49,937 nt of DNA, from NCBI GenBank assembly GCA_023151115.1, contig JAKLJP010000050.1, positions 1 through 49,937 of the forward strand. Reading direction: 5' to 3'. The notes beneath the pieces were generated by a model, which saw nothing but the letters and a program-made list of their open reading frames with translations, did not search any database and was not told where the DNA came from. The translations under genes were made by a program, and so were the position numbers. Shown here one piece after another: positions 1-8,359 of this stretch. Origin of the DNA: Anaerolineae bacterium. Its GTDB lineage: Bacteria; Chloroflexota; Anaerolineae; 4572-78; J111. The number at the start of each line of letters is the position of its first letter. Position 1 is the stretch's first letter.

Positions 1-77
1 TTAAGCTTGTCATTGCTTTGTTAAAAGTCCACCTTATTTTTCTCGATTCGTGGTCTTGACAAATGGGCCAAGTATAA

Positions 78-710
78 TCTCAACAAATCAACGATCAATA
101 CGGGAGATCATTAGCATTAATCTGTTTAGGCTACGCGACTTATTCTGTAGGTGATTACACCCAGGCAAGAATTTTTTTAAAAAATGGATTGCTGATGGCT
201 ATGGAAATGGAATATCGCTTTGCAGCTGGCTTTGCTCTCCATCATCAAGGTATCTTGGCTTATCTTACTCAAGCATACGAGGAGGCAAAACTATCATTGC
301 AGGAAAGCTTTAAGATTTTTGAGGAAACGGGCGAACGCCGGTTTGCAGCTTTGTCACTGGCCTATTTAGGCTATGTGACTTATGCATCGGGAGATTATCA
401 AGCAGCCCGACCACAGTTATACTCTGCCTTGAAGTTGGCTTATGAAGCTCAGGCTAAGGCGATAAGCTTGGCCGCCTTGACTGGCATCGCCGCCCTTTTG
501 ACCCAAGAAGATCGGCCGGAACGCGCCCTGGAACTGCTAATCCTCGTTCTCTGTCATCCCGCCAGCGAGCAGGCAACCAAAGATCGAGCCGAACGTCTTC
601 GCCGCGAATTGAAAGCCCAACTCCCCCCGGCAATCGCCAGGGCAGCGGAACAACGAGGGTGCGCCGAAAAACTAGAAAAAGTTGTGGCAGCGCTGTTAGG
701 GACAATTTAA
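78..710 (+). pseudogene. C-terminal fragment of a TPR-repeat protein, 5' end lost
   Basis: The frame is open from just after a TAA at 75-77 to the stop at 708-710. It reads as TPR-type helices from about base 105, before any usable start; a TTG at 189 would cut through a repeat. Two near-identical TPR segments are visible, LGYATYSVGDYTQAR (about 126-170) and LGYVTYASGDYQAAR (about 366-410). The tail (AIARAAEQRG..KLEKVVAALLG) resembles the C-terminus of large AfsR/SARP- or LuxR-type regulators with NB-ARC and TPR arrays, common in Chloroflexota. No start codon with a ribosome site precedes the homologous part, and bases 1-77 encode nothing similar in any frame. I infer a decayed or rearranged gene remnant. 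The family assignment beyond TPR is tentative. Confidence 0.6.
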
Positions 711-838
711 CCACTTACTTCAAATCCTTTATCTTTACCGGCTGGCCTTTCTCGCTTTGGTTAAAAATGATAGATTGATTATACTTCCAGATTAATTAAG
801 CCGGATACCAAGCTCATCTCGAATTGTAAAAGACAAAA

Positions 839-867
839 ATCCGTGTATCCGTGTCTAAAATCCGTGT
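839..867. repeat. octamer repeat, 3 copies
   Basis: ATCCGTGT occurs at 839-846, 847-854 and 860-867, directly before the ribosome site of the SWIM gene. Related words (CTCCAATCCGTGT) recur after sufD near 30819. The rest of the 711-897 gap shows no gene. Confidence 0.6.
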
Positions 868-897
868 CGGGCTAAGCCAACCTAGAGGAGAAAACCT

Positions 898-2667
898 ATG
901 CCCATCACCGAAGCTCAAATCCGCAGCGCGGCCTCGGCCGAGTCATTCAGCCGGGGTGAAGATTATTATCGCAGTGGGGCGGTGGTTGACCTGCAACAGC
1001 GGGGCGACACGCTGCTGGCTCAAGTTGAGGGCAGCGAGTATGACCCTTATGAAGTGACCATTGAGTTAGCCAATGGCGAACTGGTTGAGGCCGATTGTAC
1101 CTGTCCTTATGACAGGGGCGGTTACTGTAAGCATATTGTGGCCGCGCTGCTGACCTATCTGCGTAAACCCGGCCAGGTGGCCCAACGCCCACCTGTGACC
1201 GACCTGCTGGCCGGTCTGAGCGACGAGGAGGTGCGGGTGCTGCTCACTCAGCTTTTGAGCGAGCAACCCCGTTTGGTGGATTGGGTTGAAACACAGGTGG
1301 CGCTCAAAAAGACGCTGACTGAAACGCCTGTGATGAGCCAACCGCAGCAGCGGCAGACGCCGATTGACCCAGCCCCCTTCCGTAAGCAGGCCCAATCCCT
1401 CTTTCGGGGTTACGATTATGGGGATTATTACGCCGGCAGCAGTATTGCTCACCAAATGTCGCAGTTGATGGATAAAGCCTCCCCGTTTTTGGACGCGGGC
1501 GATGGACGGAATGCGCTGCTCATTTTAGAGGCGATTACCGGCCCTTATGTAGATAACTGGTCGGAATTTGATGACTCCGACGGCGAAATGGCGAGTGTGT
1601 TTGATGAATTGGGATCATGCTTCACCGAGGCGATTTTGAGCACAGACCTGTCGGCGGACGAGCGCAAAGCCTGGATCAAAAAGCTAACTACCTGGCAAAA
1701 AGAAGTGGACGATTACGGCGTTGACACTGGGTTTGGTGCAGCCATCGCCGCTGCCGAGCAGGGCTGGGATTACCCGCCTTTGTTGAAGGTTCTGCGCGAA
1801 GGCCAGATTACCGAGAAAGGGGCCTGGGAGGACGAGTCGCCCTGGTACGCCGACGACCTGGCTTTGGCCCGTTTGAATGTATTGGAACGGCAGGGGCGCA
1901 CCACCGAATACCTCCGCCTGGCCGAGGCCGAGGGCCAGACCGCTCTATATTTGACCATGCTGGTCAAACTGGGGCGCGGCCAGGAAGCGGTTGAATATGC
2001 CCAACAATACATGACTACCGCCGACGAAGCCTTGGCCTTGGCCCAGGCGCTGCGCGAGCACAACCAGCCGGGTGACGCCCTCAAAGTAGCCGAGCAGGGG
2101 TTGTCGCTGCACGGCGAGAGCCTGCCACTGGCCCGCTGGCTGCGTGACTTTGCGGCGCAAGTGTTTCAGCCGGAACTGGCGTTACAGGCTGCTAAAGTTG
2201 CCTTTGGTCGCTCTCCCTCGCTGGCCGAGTATCTGGCCGCTGAAGCGGTCGCCGGTTCAGCCTGGCCCGCTGTCAAAGGGGAACTGCTCAAACAACTGGC
2301 TGCGACCCATTATGCTCCTAACAAGATTGATATCTACCTGCACGAAGGGATGGTTGATGAGGCCGTCAAAGCGGTTGATAAATCATCCTATATTGGCTAC
2401 GATGCCCTGGAACGGGTGGTGGACGCGGCCACAGCAAGCCACCCCGATTGGGTCATTCGCCAGTGCCGCAAGCAGGCTGAGGAGATCATGGACGGCGGCA
2501 AATCCCAATATTACCATCATGCTATTCGCTGGCTAGAAAAGGCTCGCCCGGCTTACCTGGCCGCCGGTCAAACTCAGGAATGGCGCTCGTATCTGGAGGG
2601 TCTGATCACCAAACATGCTCGCAAGTATTCGCTTCGTCCCCAACTTGAAGCTCTGAGGAAACGCTAA
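898..2667 (+). CDS. SWIM zinc-finger domain protein
   Basis: 589 aa. The N-terminus carries a SWIM zinc finger, C67-x-C69-x7-C77-x-H79 (motif CTCPYDRGGYCKH), expected to bind zinc and mediate DNA or protein contacts. The remaining ~480 residues are helical and TPR-like (for example LALARLNVLERQGRTTEY), as in the family of large cytoplasmic SWIM proteins of unknown function. ATG at 898 follows GAGGAG at a good distance. The next gene starts 30 nt after its stop and may be co-transcribed. Function beyond zinc binding is unknown; association with DNA repair or SWI/SNF-type helicases is known for some family members, but no helicase lies nearby. Confidence 0.85.
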   Translation: MPITEAQIRSAASAESFSRGEDYYRSGAVVDLQQRGDTLLAQVEGSEYDPYEVTIELANGELVEADCTCPYDRGGYCKHIVAALLTYLRKPGQVAQRPPVTDLLAGLSDEEVRVLLTQLLSEQPRLVDWVETQVALKKTLTETPVMSQPQQRQTPIDPAPFRKQAQSLFRGYDYGDYYAGSSIAHQMSQLMDKASPFLDAGDGRNALLILEAITGPYVDNWSEFDDSDGEMASVFDELGSCFTEAILSTDLSADERKAWIKKLTTWQKEVDDYGVDTGFGAAIAAAEQGWDYPPLLKVLREGQITEKGAWEDESPWYADDLALARLNVLERQGRTTEYLRLAEAEGQTALYLTMLVKLGRGQEAVEYAQQYMTTADEALALAQALREHNQPGDALKVAEQGLSLHGESLPLARWLRDFAAQVFQPELALQAAKVAFGRSPSLAEYLAAEAVAGSAWPAVKGELLKQLAATHYAPNKIDIYLHEGMVDEAVKAVDKSSYIGYDALERVVDAATASHPDWVIRQCRKQAEEIMDGGKSQYYHHAIRWLEKARPAYLAAGQTQEWRSYLEGLITKHARKYSLRPQLEALRKR

Positions 2668-2697
2668 ACGTTCAAACGTTTAAAGTTATAACGTAAC

Positions 2698-3465
2698 ATG
2701 GCCCCTTTCAACACTCACTTTTTAGTTGCCGAAAAAATTTGGCCCCATTTACCCGGCCCCTGGCAGCCCTACTACGGGCAGTTCTGTTTTGGCTGCGTTG
2801 CGCCCGATGTGGACAAGCTTTCTCCCGTCCTGACCCAGCGCGACACCCACTTTTTTGATCGTTTTGGCGATTATGAATTGATGGCTACCGACCGCAGCGC
2901 CGCTTTTTTGCGGCATCAAGCAGAATTTCTAATCCACCCTTTTGCCCAGCTTGCCCCCGCAGCTCAGGCCTTTGCTTTGGGCTATCTCTGCCACCTCTGC
3001 GTAGACGAGGTTTCCAAACACCTCTGGCGGCGCGAAGCCTGGCTGCCCTTCAAAGATATTGGGCCGGGGCCGACTTTTGCCGCGCTGGACGAATTTGCCC
3101 GTGAGCAAACAGACAATTACCCTGCTATTGTAACAGCCCTGGAGTCGCTGCAAATTATTGAGGTCATTCCGCTCATTCCTCTAGCCGATTTGGTTGCCTT
3201 TTGGCAAGGGGTTACCCAATTTGTTCAGGCTGCCGATGCGGAAGGCGAATACCTGGCTCTGGTGGACATGTTCGACCGGCCCACGCCGGAACAGCGCCAG
3301 GAAAAATTGGCCTCTTTTCGCGCCGGGGTTGATCTGGCTCGCCAGCGGCTTCACTATCTGCAATTGGATAGATTGATGAGCGCCAGCCTGACTCGCAGTT
3401 ACAGCCGCTTGGCCGACTTAATTGAAGGCCGTGTGCCGGAGCCGAGTTACCCCATTTTGAAGTAG
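2698..3465 (+). CDS. zinc-dependent phospholipase C-like protein
   Basis: 255 aa. Matches the pattern of the Zn_dep_PLPC family: an N-terminal NTHFLVAEKIW (metal-binding His7), GCVAPDVDK, RDTHFFD, and GYLCHLCVDEVSKHLW, which supply His/Asp ligands for a trinuclear zinc site. Bacterial members of this size lack the secretion signal of clostridial alpha-toxin and are mostly uncharacterised; no signal peptide is visible here either, so a cytoplasmic hydrolase acting on phosphoester or lipid substrates is likely. It follows the SWIM gene by 30 nt. The substrate cannot be told from sequence. Confidence 0.75.
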   Translation: MAPFNTHFLVAEKIWPHLPGPWQPYYGQFCFGCVAPDVDKLSPVLTQRDTHFFDRFGDYELMATDRSAAFLRHQAEFLIHPFAQLAPAAQAFALGYLCHLCVDEVSKHLWRREAWLPFKDIGPGPTFAALDEFAREQTDNYPAIVTALESLQIIEVIPLIPLADLVAFWQGVTQFVQAADAEGEYLALVDMFDRPTPEQRQEKLASFRAGVDLARQRLHYLQLDRLMSASLTRSYSRLADLIEGRVPEPSYPILK

Positions 3466-3507
3466 ACCTCAAACAGGTTATCCCTACTTATCGCTTAACG
3501 ACTCAGC

Positions 3508-3608
3508 CATGTCATTTCGAGCGACGGCAGTCGTGAGAAATCTTCTAATCCGCAGTTTACAGACAACAATCTCGGAGATTTCTCGGCTTTCAGCCTCGAA
3601 ATGACATG
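3508..3608. repeat. inverted-repeat element (MITE/REP-like), copy 1
   Basis: Perfect 14-bp terminal inverted repeats CATGTCATTTCGAG (3508-3521) and CTCGAAATGACATG (3595-3608), with an inner pair GAGAAATCT/AGATTTCTC. It lies between two converging genes. A diverged relative is at 35626-35720. Confidence 0.75.
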
Positions 3609-3620
3609 AAGGATGAGTAG

Positions 3621-6600
3621 TTATTTATTTTTCCAAATGATTGGAAAATATAACGTCTGAACCTTAAAGTAAGCCCGGGCCGTCAGCCGCAGCGGGTCAT
3701 TCAAATCGTCATCAATTGTCACCCGGTTTCTGATACTGCTGCTGGTATAACTGACCAGAGCGCGATAGGTTAGCGTGGCAGTTTGATTTTGGGCCAGGGG
3801 GGTGGTCCAGGTAAAGCTTTTGCCCTGGCTAACCAGCGTCCCCTGACTGGGCGGGTCAATTGCTACCATTTCTAAGACAGCCGGCAGCGTATTGGTGGTG
3901 GTTATGAGCGGGTCATCTACCACTCCATCATTTTTTAAGACAATGGTATAGGTCAAAATATCCCCTTCGACAAGGCCTGTAGCCGGGGTGACGGTAAAGG
4001 TGGAGCCGCTCAAATCGGGGAAGTTAACCTGCACCTGAGCCACCCGGTCAAAGCGCAGGTTATGATCCGGGTAGGCCAGCCAGCTTACTTGGTTAACTGT
4101 TGTGCCCAGCGGCAGCGAGTCAGCCAGGCTGGCGGTGTAAGTCAATGTTTTGGAGGTATTCCGGGCCAACGGCCCACTCCAAACCAACTCTCCTCCCACC
4201 AAGCTCATTTCCGATGAAGCTGTGCCGAAGGTCAATTCGGCGGGAAAGGTAGCGGTAAAAGCGACAGTAGACAAATCGCTCCAGCCATCGTTGGTCAGCA
4301 GGGCTGTGTAGATAATATCCGTGCCATCGGTTGTCGCGGACACGTTGGGCGTCACGGTCGAAGCGCCCAACCAACTGAGCCAGCCCACCGCGCGCTGGAG
4401 CAGCCGGGCACGGTCAGCCGCAGCCATCACTTCCGGGCCAAAGGCCATAAAGTTGGTGTGCCAGGCCCGGCCGCCGGAACCAACCCCCTGGTTGGTCAGA
4501 CTGTTCGGTTGGCCTTCCGGCCCCACCCCGGCAATACGGGCCGTGGCTGTTGGGGTCAAGGCGTCGGTCCAATTGTCATAACCGAGAGGAAATTCCAGTG
4601 GATAGGGACCCAAGGCCGTGCCCACCGGACTTCCGGGCTGCCCCATGAAATAGGTGCTGCTGTAATCCTCAATATGAGCCAACACACCCAAATAGTTTTG
4701 GGCAAAGCTGCTGGGTGTGTGGTTAGGTAATCTGTAAATGTAATCTTGACCGCTTAACAACAGCCGCCCGCCGGCGTTGAGGTAGGCCGCCAGGCGATCC
4801 TCTTCTTCGGTTAACAGCGGTTGAAACCAATCATAGGCAGTGTACCAGATGGTCATGGGGTACATTCGCAAGGTTGCCAGGGACGGGCTGGGCGGCGCTG
4901 CTCCGGACCAGGATTTGGGCACTAACCAGTAGTCGTAAGGTATTTGGTTGGCTTCCAGCGCACTTTTGTATTCAGCCGCAAAGCTAAACCAGCGGTCGTC
5001 GTCAACCAATAGCACCGGCGCGGGGCTTTTGGTGGTGTGGGTAACAACGCCGCTAATGGTCGGGTTGCCGGCTGCTTGAACTGTCAGAGTGCGCGTATCA
5101 GAGACGTGCCAACTGTTGCTCACATTGACCTGCACTCCCATGGTAATGGTTTGCGATTGGCAAGAGGTCAGGGACAGGCTGGGGGGTGGGGCCGGGTTGA
5201 CCGGCCAGTTATAGGGCGTGCCGCTGCTCAGGGAGAGGTTGAAAGTGGCCGGAGACGCGCCGGTGTTGCGAACCCGCACCGTATGAGTGGCTACTGCGCC
5301 AAAATTAGCGATAACCGTCTGCTCGGCGGGGGTTACCTCTACGCCGGCGGGGGTAGGCGGCTGGAGGAGCCAATCGAGGGTGCGGGCTAAAGTTTGGCTG
5401 CGATCGGCTCGGCTGTTGATCGCCTCAAAACCAAAAGGCAGAAAAGTAACTCGATAGGGGAGGCATAGGCCGGTATAAACTCCGGCCAGTTGGTTGTCAT
5501 TCCTGTAAGTCAATAAATTCCGGGCAAAATCGCTGTTTAAGTTCTCGATTACGTCGGGATGAATCTGGTTGTCGGCGCCGTCGCCCCCGGCAATGGTCAG
5601 CGACAATCCGGCAAAGGGGCTGGTTATTACTCCTGTAGCCGAAAAAACATTGCTGTTTTCCTCAAGAAACTGCGCTTTGAGATAGCCGCGAAAATAGGGG
5701 GCGCTGCCAAAAATGGAACCGCCGCCGTCAAAAAAGGCAACGTCCTGCCCGCTGAGTAATAATTTGCCGCCCTGGCTCAAAAAACCGCGCAACGGCGCAT
5801 CGGCTCCCACATAGCCCGGCGAGTCGAGCGGCGCAGACCAAATAACGACATCATAGGCAGTCAGGGTGCTGGTTACAGGCACATCATTAGGCGTGTCAAA
5901 CGGCTTGGTGATGGACCAGGTATCATAAGGATACCGCAGATCGGTTAACGCTTGTTGGTAATAGCCAATTTCACTTTCCTGGTACCAGGGACCGCTGTCT
6001 ACGAGTAAAATTTGGGGGGCCGGGTCCAACCAAAAATCCTGATGGGTAACGCCGCCGTCGTTGATAGTCAGGCCAACAGCCTGGGTGATGCGGTGCGCGG
6101 CGGCGACAACAGTGGCTGTGTAGATACCCACGCCTTCGGGCAGGTTTAAGCTGTAACTGCCATTAGCGCCGGAGGTAGTCTGGACGGGCGTTCCGGCAAT
6201 GGTAATCGAAGCTGCCAGCGGCAGGCCGGTTCCGGTTTCACGGACAACTCCGGCCAGGGCGCCGGTCGGTTGGCGAGTCAGGTTGAAATCCTGAACGGTG
6301 GGTACACCCTGGACAACCGTAAGGCCAAATTCCGTAACGGGGTTATAACCAAAAGCTGAAGCAGTAACATCATAAATGCCGGGGGCTAATCCTTGCAGAT
6401 AAGTTCCGCCGGTGGCCGTTGTCGCGTAAATTGTGGGACCTCCCCCGTGTGGGGTGATCTGGATCGTCGCTCCGCTGATGGGCAACCCCGCTTGAGTGAC
6501 GGCCCCCTGAATCGTGCCAAATGACCCGGCGGCCATGACTGCATTGTAGGCATCAATGCGACCCCAGCCCGAATTGTTATTGGGAATAGGGTTGCCAAGC

Positions 6601-8126
6601 GCTACGGCAGTTGAGGTTAATAGGGTAGAAATAAGGCTCAGATTGCTGCTTAAGGCCGGCGAAGCTTGCAGCATTAAGGCGACTACGCCGGCCACGTGAG
6701 GGGTAGCCATGGAAGTCCCATTTAAATAACCATAGGCCCCGCCGGGGAGAGTGGAACGTATCTCTTTGCCCGGGGCGGTTATTTCCGGCTTGATTTTGCC
6801 CCAGGGCGACGGCCCTCGACTGGAAAAAAGGGCGACCTGGTCGTTGCTGTCCGTTGCTCCCACAGCTAAAGCTATATTCAAACTGCCCGGTGACCCCACC
6901 GTGTCCGGGTTGGGGCCGTTGTTGCCGGCGGCAAAAACGGGGTAAATGCCGGCGCTCAGCAAAGCTTGAATATCCGCTTGAAACTCGGTGTCGGCGCTGA
7001 TATTACTGCTCCAGGAGTTATTAACCAGATCGGGGGCCAGGGCGGGGTTGCCATTGGGGGCTAGGATCCACTGGAAGGCGTTGTGCAGCCAGCTATTGAG
7101 CGCCCCGCCGCTGCTGTCAAAGGCTCTAACGGCAATCCATTTGGCGCCGGGCGCTACGCCAATACCGTTATCACCCACAATTGTGCCCATTGTATGGCTG
7201 CCGTGCCCACTGCTATCAACCGGATAAGTCGCACCCTCGCCTGTAGCATCGAACCAGTTGCCCAGATGTTGGGGCAATCTGCCGGGACCGGTATAGCCTC
7301 GATACTTTGTTTGCAGCGCCGGATGCGCCCAATCTACGCCCGTATCAATGTTGGCAACCACCACCCCCGCGCCAGTAATCCCCAGCGCTTGATGCACTAA
7401 ATTTGCTCGAATTTTGGCAACACCCCACTCCGGGGAAGATTGAAGATAGGGGATAGCAGATAGAGGATAGTGAATAGTGAATAGTGGATAGTGGATAGAA
7501 CTGTTTACTATTTTCCATCTTCCATCTTCCATCTTCCAGTTACTATCTTCTAGCTTTACCTCTTTATCCAGCCGGACAATTTGCACGTCGGGGCGGGCAG
7601 CCAGGCTTAAAATCAGGTCCAGTGAACCTTTAGCCGCCACAGCATTGATAATCCACAAGGGACGAACATCGGTGGCGGCGCTCACCCGCCCCTGGCCGGT
7701 CAAAGAAGAGACAGCCGGCGGACTGCTTAACATTTGCAGTACACCGGCCTGACTGCTGCGGGCGGTCTGTTGCAGCGCGTTAACGATAGCCGCGCGTCTG
7801 AGCAACGGATCGGCGGCATTTTGTGGCCCCAACGCCGAGGTTGTGGCGGCGAGGTTGGTGGTAGCGTTGAGGTAAACAATAAAGGGAACCGGGGCTGAAC
7901 CGTTTTGCAGCAGCTTTTTGAGAAGCTGAGGTTCAATTTTGGTCAGCAGGGTTCGGTCCAGCCAAGGCGGGAGAGCCGGTTCAGCCGCAGGAGCAGTTGG
8001 CAGCGGGTCTGAGTCTTTGGGGGGCAGCGAGTCTGGCTCCTGAGCAGAAGTAGGCCAGGCCAGTAAAACGGCCATGCTAAAAAACAGGACGAGGGAAAAT
8101 AGAAGAACGGGAATTAGTTTGCGCAT
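3621..8126 (-). CDS. secreted S8 (subtilisin-like) serine protease, giant multidomain
   Basis: 1501 aa. Signal peptide 1-28 (hydrophobic core VLLFSLVLFFSMAVLLAW, then AQE). A prodomain-like segment at about 60-190 is followed by the S8 catalytic domain at about 230-535 with Asp261 (NIDTGVD), His308 (GHGSH), oxyanion Asn402 and Ser472 (GTSMATPHVAG). Downstream come carboxypeptidase-regulatory-like repeats (about 535-700), flavodoxin/GATase-like segments with LLVDSG and LLVDDD, and two or more DUF11-like beta repeats toward the C-terminus. No sortase or S-layer anchor is seen. Role: extracellular proteolysis. Residues about 192-229 are encoded by an intergenic-type heptad repeat and show a 7-residue period (IHYPLFT/IHYPLSA), clearly an insertion between prodomain and catalytic core. 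Confidence 0.92.
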   Translation of the reverse strand: MRKLIPVLLFSLVLFFSMAVLLAWPTSAQEPDSLPPKDSDPLPTAPAAEPALPPWLDRTLLTKIEPQLLKKLLQNGSAPVPFIVYLNATTNLAATTSALGPQNAADPLLRRAAIVNALQQTARSSQAGVLQMLSSPPAVSSLTGQGRVSAATDVRPLWIINAVAAKGSLDLILSLAARPDVQIVRLDKEVKLEDSNWKMEDGRWKIVNSSIHYPLFTIHYPLSAIPYLQSSPEWGVAKIRANLVHQALGITGAGVVVANIDTGVDWAHPALQTKYRGYTGPGRLPQHLGNWFDATGEGATYPVDSSGHGSHTMGTIVGDNGIGVAPGAKWIAVRAFDSSGGALNSWLHNAFQWILAPNGNPALAPDLVNNSWSSNISADTEFQADIQALLSAGIYPVFAAGNNGPNPDTVGSPGSLNIALAVGATDSNDQVALFSSRGPSPWGKIKPEITAPGKEIRSTLPGGAYGYLNGTSMATPHVAGVVALMLQASPALSSNLSLISTLLTSTAVALGNPIPNNNSGWGRIDAYNAVMAAGSFGTIQGAVTQAGLPISGATIQITPHGGGPTIYATTATGGTYLQGLAPGIYDVTASAFGYNPVTEFGLTVVQGVPTVQDFNLTRQPTGALAGVVRETGTGLPLAASITIAGTPVQTTSGANGSYSLNLPEGVGIYTATVVAAAHRITQAVGLTINDGGVTHQDFWLDPAPQILLVDSGPWYQESEIGYYQQALTDLRYPYDTWSITKPFDTPNDVPVTSTLTAYDVVIWSAPLDSPGYVGADAPLRGFLSQGGKLLLSGQDVAFFDGGGSIFGSAPYFRGYLKAQFLEENSNVFSATGVITSPFAGLSLTIAGGDGADNQIHPDVIENLNSDFARNLLTYRNDNQLAGVYTGLCLPYRVTFLPFGFEAINSRADRSQTLARTLDWLLQPPTPAGVEVTPAEQTVIANFGAVATHTVRVRNTGASPATFNLSLSSGTPYNWPVNPAPPPSLSLTSCQSQTITMGVQVNVSNSWHVSDTRTLTVQAAGNPTISGVVTHTTKSPAPVLLVDDDRWFSFAAEYKSALEANQIPYDYWLVPKSWSGAAPPSPSLATLRMYPMTIWYTAYDWFQPLLTEEEDRLAAYLNAGGRLLLSGQDYIYRLPNHTPSSFAQNYLGVLAHIEDYSSTYFMGQPGSPVGTALGPYPLEFPLGYDNWTDALTPTATARIAGVGPEGQPNSLTNQGVGSGGRAWHTNFMAFGPEVMAAADRARLLQRAVGWLSWLGASTVTPNVSATTDGTDIIYTALLTNDGWSDLSTVAFTATFPAELTFGTASSEMSLVGGELVWSGPLARNTSKTLTYTASLADSLPLGTTVNQVSWLAYPDHNLRFDRVAQVQVNFPDLSGSTFTVTPATGLVEGDILTYTIVLKNDGVVDDPLITTTNTLPAVLEMVAIDPPSQGTLVSQGKSFTWTTPLAQNQTATLTYRALVSYTSSSIRNRVTIDDDLNDPLRLTARAYFKVQTLYFPIIWKNK
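7441..7552. repeat. two-armed heptad repeat module inside the subtilase gene
   Basis: Left arm (7443-7499) is a run of GATAGNN-type heptads. After a short spacer the right arm (7511-7551) is TTCCATC heptads. It carries no stop in the coding frame and adds about 38 residues. It has the same architecture as modules in many intergenic gaps of this window. Confidence 0.85.
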
Positions 8127-8273
8127 GGGCTGGGTTCCTGTCTATAGGGTGAGAAAATCTCGATCAATTTTAACTGACGGGAAAATTTGAGCAGCTAACG
8201 ATAGTTTAATCTACTCTATTTGGATTCAAAATCTGCGGGGTATATTTGGGTATGTTCAAATTTAGTTGGAGAT

Positions 8274-8320
8274 GGAGTCCAAAGCTTGCTTTGGCTTTTC
8301 CAAACCAAGGTTTGGACTCC
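8274..8320. repeat. inverted repeat, GGAGTCCAAA family
   Basis: GGAGTCCAAA (8274-8283) pairs with TTTGGACTCC (8311-8320). The inner part CAAACCAAGGTTTG is shared with the element at 36232-36290. It sits in the 233-bp gap between the convergently read ends of the subtilase promoter region and murE. Confidence 0.7.
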
Positions 8321-8359
8321 AATCCTTACAACTACCACCTTATTTGGCTCAGACCCCAT

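Noticed and set aside
56..78. TTGACA and TATAAT close together at the left end
   Set aside because: The spacer is only 11 bp, too short for a sigma70 promoter.
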